The position numbers were made by a program, and so were the translations under genes. The notes under the pieces are model-generated. The model made no database searches. It had not been told where the DNA came from and saw only the letters and a list, made by a program, of their open reading frames with translations. Shown piece by piece: positions 4,846-7,763 of a stretch of 7,763 nt of DNA. Source of the DNA: Deltaproteobacteria bacterium. Lineage in GTDB: Bacteria > Desulfobacterota > Dissulfuribacteria > Dissulfuribacterales > QOAL01. The stretch is taken from the NCBI GenBank assembly GCA_027068235.1, contig JAMOUE010000268.1, positions 1 to 7,763 of the forward strand, in the 5' to 3' direction. Each line of letters starts with the position of its first letter. Position 1 is the stretch's first letter.

Positions 4846-5781
4846 ATGGCATGTGCATCCAGGGCCAAGAAGCAGACAAAAAAGGAGTCCAGCGCAAAAA
4901 AAGAGATCAAAGGGGCTATAGTTGCCATTGTTACCCCTTTTAAAGATGGTCAACTCGATGAACAAGGGCTCAGAGATCTGGTGGAATGGCATGTGAAGGC
5001 GGGGACCCATTGCATAGTGCCCTGCGGCACTACAGGAGAGTCAGCCACCCTCTCACACGATGAGCATATGAGGGTTGTGGAGATTACCATAGATCAGGTG
5101 AGGGGAAGAGTGCCAGTAATTGCTGGTACAGGTTCCAACTCAACTGAGGAGACCATCATGCTCACTAAACATGCCAAAAAGGCTGGAGCGGATGCTGCCC
5201 TGGTGATCACACCTTACTACAACAAACCTAGTCAGGAAGGGCTATATCAGCATTTCATGGCAGTTGCCAAGGAGTGCAAGTTCCCTATGATCCTTTACAA
5301 TGTTCCAGGGAGGACAGGTGTCAATATGCTGCCTCAGACAGTTGCTAGATGTGCAAAGAACAGGTATGTCATCGGCATTAAAGAGGCAACAGGTAGCCTT
5401 AAACAGGTGGCCGACGTGATAAGATTCTGTCCAAGAAGTTTCATCGTCCTTTCTGGAGACGATTTTACTGCATTTCCAACCTTGGCAATTGGCGGTAAGG
5501 GTGTCATCTCCGTATGTTCTAATGTCATGCCAAAGGAGATGGCCAACATGATGAATTACTTTTTCAAGGGAGATATAGACAAGGCGAGAAGGCTTCATTA
5601 CAAGCTATTTCCGCTATTTGAGGCACTGTTTTATGAGACAAATCCTGTTCCCGCAAAGACTGCATTGGCTGCAATGGGAAAGATTGATTCTGATGAGGTA
5701 AGATTGCCACTTGCCCCTATGAGTGAGACCAACAAAGAACGTCTCATGGAGGTGCTAAAGTCTTTGAAGCTTGTTAAATAG
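4846..5781 (+). CDS. dapA: 4-hydroxy-tetrahydrodipicolinate synthase
   Basis: The enzyme condenses pyruvate with L-aspartate-4-semialdehyde to 4-hydroxy-tetrahydrodipicolinate, the first committed step to diaminopimelate and lysine, in the cytoplasm. All catalytic residues are present at a constant offset of 18 from E. coli DapA: T62-T63 in CGTTGESATL (E. coli T44/T45), Y125 in PYYNKP (Y107), Y151 in LYNVPGRTG (Y133), R156 (R138) and the Schiff-base lysine K179 in GIKEATG (K161). At 311 residues it is about 20 longer than usual. The excess is a Lys-rich N-terminal tail (residues 1-22, six Lys between 8 and 19) before the normal K-G-A-I-V-A-I-V-T-P-F start. The tail seems real: GGGAGG (4831-4836) sits 9 bases before ATG 4846, and no ATG, GTG or TTG occurs in frame between the tail and the core. 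It leads the dapA-dapB-FAH-dapL gene run. Confidence 0.96.
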   Translation: MACASRAKKQTKKESSAKKEIKGAIVAIVTPFKDGQLDEQGLRDLVEWHVKAGTHCIVPCGTTGESATLSHDEHMRVVEITIDQVRGRVPVIAGTGSNSTEETIMLTKHAKKAGADAALVITPYYNKPSQEGLYQHFMAVAKECKFPMILYNVPGRTGVNMLPQTVARCAKNRYVIGIKEATGSLKQVADVIRFCPRSFIVLSGDDFTAFPTLAIGGKGVISVCSNVMPKEMANMMNYFFKGDIDKARRLHYKLFPLFEALFYETNPVPAKTALAAMGKIDSDEVRLPLAPMSETNKERLMEVLKSLKLVK

Positions 5782-5867
5782 CTTTAAAGAATTGGAGCTG
5801 TTTTGGATTTGAGAATTAGATTTTTCCTTTAATTCGCCAGAATTTAAACAATATTGGAGAGGTAGAG

Positions 5868-6671
5868 ATGGTTCGAGCAATCGTAGCAGGAGCAGGCGGT
5901 CGCATGGGCGGCCGTATTATAGCAATGATTACCCAGGCTGATGGAATAGAGCTCTCAGCAGCCTTTGAAAGACCTGATTGTCCAGCAGTTGGAAAAGATG
6001 CAGGTGTTGTGGCAGGTATTGGCGAGCTTGGAGTCAAGATTGAAGACAGTCTTGATGCGGTTATAGACAAGGGAGATGTGATAATTGACTTTACCTTTCA
6101 CGAGGCAAGTGTACAGCATGCCAAAAAGGCTGCTGAAAAGGGTAGGGCAATGGTTATTGGTACCACAGGCTTTACAAAAGAAGAATACGATGCCCTTGAT
6201 GAATATTCCAAGAAGTTTCCACTGGTGCTTGCTCCCAACATGAGTGTTGGGGTCAATCTACTTTACAAACTTCTTGAGACGGCAGCTACGGTACTTGGTG
6301 ACGATTATGATGTTGAGATAGTTGAGGCTCATCACAGGATGAAAAAGGATGCACCAAGTGGCACGGCCCTTCAGTTGGGCCGGGTGGTAGCCAAGGCACT
6401 CGGCAGGGATTTTGATGAGGTGGCTGTGTATGAGAGGCATGGGCTCATAGGTGAGCGCTCTCCAAAAGAAATAGGAATACAGACCATAAGGGCTGGAGAT
6501 ATTGTAGGGGAACACACAGTGCTTTTTGGTGGTATAGGTGAGCGTATAGAGATAACGCACAAGGCATCTAGCCGCGACACCTTTGCCAAGGGAGCGGTAA
6601 GGGCAGCCCTTTGGGTAGTTGGAAAGCCTGCCGGACGTTATTCTATGCAAGATGTGTTAGGGCTTTCATGA
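5868..6671 (+). CDS. dapB: 4-hydroxy-tetrahydrodipicolinate reductase
   Basis: The enzyme reduces the DapA product with NAD(P)H to tetrahydrodipicolinate. The 267 residues match the usual length. The N-terminal Rossmann fold starts VRAIVAGAGGRMGGRI, with the glycine-rich G-A-G-G-R-M-G cofactor loop at 8-14. DFTFHEAS (74-81) and IGTTGF (97-102) line the cofactor site. The C-terminal substrate domain holds PNMSVGVN (123-130) and the catalytic motif EAHHRMKKDAPSGTA (153-167), in which H155 and K159 correspond to E. coli H159 and K163. A GGAGAGG ribosome binding site (5856-5862) lies 5 bases before the ATG. It follows dapA by 86 bp with no evident terminator, and its stop codon overlaps the start of the FAH-family gene, indicating translational coupling. 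Confidence 0.96.
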   Translation: MVRAIVAGAGGRMGGRIIAMITQADGIELSAAFERPDCPAVGKDAGVVAGIGELGVKIEDSLDAVIDKGDVIIDFTFHEASVQHAKKAAEKGRAMVIGTTGFTKEEYDALDEYSKKFPLVLAPNMSVGVNLLYKLLETAATVLGDDYDVEIVEAHHRMKKDAPSGTALQLGRVVAKALGRDFDEVAVYERHGLIGERSPKEIGIQTIRAGDIVGEHTVLFGGIGERIEITHKASSRDTFAKGAVRAALWVVGKPAGRYSMQDVLGLS

Positions 6672-7429
6672 AGATAGTCAGGTTTGTTCCACCAGGTAAG
6701 GATTCCATCTTTTACGGTGTTGTGAAAGATGAACGGGTGACCGTCACAGTGGCAAGCCCTTTTGAGGGTATGATAGTCGAAACTAGTGAGGAGTATGATC
6801 TTAACTCGGTCAAACTACTTGCTCCATGTCAGCCAACAAAGGTGGTAGCAGTGGGGCTCAACTATAAGGATCATGCCCAGGAGCTTGGCATGGCGTTACC
6901 CGATGAACCCCTGATATTTTTAAAACCCCCTTCTTCTGTTATTGGGCATGGTGACCAAATTTGCTGCCCTTCATCTAGCAATCAGGTTGAATATGAGGCA
7001 GAGCTTGCCGTAGTGATTGGTAAAAGGGCAAAGGATGTCATTGCCGAAGATGCCTTTAACTTTGTGTTGGGATATACTTGCCTTAATGATGTTACTGCAC
7101 GAGATCTTCAAAAAAAGGACGTACAGTTCACACGGTCCAAGTCCTTTGATACCTTCTGTCCAATTGGGCCCTGGATCGAAACACGTCTTGATCCATCAGA
7201 TGTGCATGTTAGATCATATCTGAATGGTGAAAAAAGGCAGGACTCAAGTACTTCACAGCTTGTTCATCCAGTTGAAAAACTTATTGAGTTTATCTCTTCT
7301 GTTATGACCCTTGAACCAGGTGACATTATCGCCACAGGCACCCCCTTCGGAGTTGGGAAGATTGAGCCAGGAGACGAGATCACAGTTGAAGTTGAAGGGG
7401 TTGGTCGCCTTATAAATCCAGTGGGTTGA
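6668..7429 (+). CDS. Fumarylacetoacetate hydrolase (FAH) family protein
   Basis: The 253-residue protein matches single-domain FAH-family enzymes, magnesium-dependent hydrolases, isomerases, decarboxylases or tautomerases acting on 2-oxo/enol diacids. A short N-terminal region (1-50) precedes the domain. KVVAVGLNYKDHAQELG (58-74) opens it. VEYEAELAVVIGK (107-119) supplies metal ligands E110 and E112, and LNDVTARDLQ (139-148) supplies D141. GTPFGVG (224-230) is the usual C-terminal signature. I start it at ATG 6668, not the in-frame ATG at 6611. The later ATG overlaps the dapB TGA as ATGA and has AGGG 5 bases before it, and the protein then begins MKIVRF like relatives. The next gene, dapL, starts 30 bases after its stop. 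Its place between dapB and dapL suggests a role linked to lysine precursors or their oxo-acid substrates, perhaps metabolite repair such as oxaloacetate tautomerisation. The true substrate cannot be read from sequence. Confidence 0.88.
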   Translation: MKIVRFVPPGKDSIFYGVVKDERVTVTVASPFEGMIVETSEEYDLNSVKLLAPCQPTKVVAVGLNYKDHAQELGMALPDEPLIFLKPPSSVIGHGDQICCPSSSNQVEYEAELAVVIGKRAKDVIAEDAFNFVLGYTCLNDVTARDLQKKDVQFTRSKSFDTFCPIGPWIETRLDPSDVHVRSYLNGEKRQDSSTSQLVHPVEKLIEFISSVMTLEPGDIIATGTPFGVGKIEPGDEITVEVEGVGRLINPVG

Positions 7430-7459
7430 TAAGATAATTATTGTAAGAAAGGATTTGAC

Positions 7460-7763
7460 ATGAAGTTTGAGCTTGCAAAAAGGATTAAGAATCTACCTCC
7501 ATATCTTTTCGTTGAGCTTGATAGGAAGAAGCAGGAAGCCTTGTCTAAGGGAGTTGATGTGATTGATCTAGGGATTGGTGATCCAGATCTTCCAACTCCT
7601 GATTTTATAGTTGAACGCATGATAGAGGCAGTAAAAAAGCCTGCCAATCATAGGTATCCTTCCTCTGAAGGGAGTCTCGCCTTCAGAACTGCAGCTACCA
7701 AGTGGTGCGAAAAAAGGTTTGGCCTTAATCTTGATCCTGCTTCTCAAATATGCTGCGTTATCG
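7460..7763 (+). CDS. dapL: LL-diaminopimelate aminotransferase, N-terminal part (cut by right edge)
   Basis: The first 101 codons are present. The protein is a PLP-dependent class I/II aminotransferase that converts tetrahydrodipicolinate plus glutamate directly to LL-diaminopimelate. It begins MKFELAKRIKNLPPYLFVEL, then DVIDLGIGDPDLPTPDFIVE, and later HRYPSSEGSLAFRTAATKW, which are the substrate-binding and early motifs of DapL-type enzymes. The PLP lysine would lie beyond the window. AAAGGA (7448-7453) is 6 bases before the ATG. Placement after dapA and dapB supports DapL over other class I aminotransferases such as aspartate aminotransferase, which look similar in this part. Codon use matches its neighbours. 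Confidence 0.88.
   Translation, partial: MKFELAKRIKNLPPYLFVELDRKKQEALSKGVDVIDLGIGDPDLPTPDFIVERMIEAVKKPANHRYPSSEGSLAFRTAATKWCEKRFGLNLDPASQICCVI

Noticed and set aside
6611..6667. ATG at 6611 as the start of the FAH-family gene
   Set aside because: It would overlap dapB by 61 bases and add 19 residues unlike the family; ATG 6668 gives the ATGA overlap and the expected N-terminus.

Overview
The window looks like a chromosomal segment of an anaerobic Desulfobacterota (deltaproteobacterial) bacterium, possibly a sulfate or sulfur metaboliser. The lineage is an inference from gene content: LL-diaminopimelate aminotransferase downstream of dapA and dapB, an XXXCH-motif protein of a type I associate with Desulfovibrio-like genomes, and a stand-alone UROD/MetE-like barrel protein. 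Base composition is moderate, somewhat AT-rich, and both strands are used.

Left flank (1-804) is an accessory, gene-poor stretch. The first 33 codons of a minus-strand AAA-ATPase-like/PD-(D/E)XK protein run off the left edge. A frameshifted C-terminal remnant that looks like the same family lies at about 493-724. Between them (261-445) is a cluster of small imperfect palindromic repeats of the GTCATTGCGAG / GAAGCAATC type.

Middle (805-4582): dtd (D-aminoacyl-tRNA deacylase, minus strand) is divergent from rng (ribonuclease G/E, plus strand). The 77-bp gap between them contains a 20-bp dyad. rng is followed at 27 bp by a MetE-C/UROD-like zinc-site barrel protein, and then by a small basic protein with an amphi-Trp-like N-terminus and a C-terminal XXXCH motif. 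Spacing suggests these three may be co-transcribed.

Right (4583-7763): a 263-bp leader with a long imperfect hairpin precedes a lysine/diaminopimelate operon: dapA, dapB, a fumarylacetoacetate-hydrolase (FAH) family gene whose ATG overlaps the dapB stop (ATGA), and the start of dapL, cut by the right edge. DapA makes hydroxy-tetrahydrodipicolinate from pyruvate and aspartate semialdehyde. DapB reduces it to tetrahydrodipicolinate. DapL aminates that directly to LL-diaminopimelate, bypassing the acylated intermediates. The FAH-family protein is the unexplained member.

The items most worth following up are the FAH gene inside the dap operon, the XXXCH protein, the stand-alone MetE-like protein, the decayed nuclease locus with its repeat cluster, and the two leader or intergenic symmetry elements. 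No complete new defence or mobile system is visible here.
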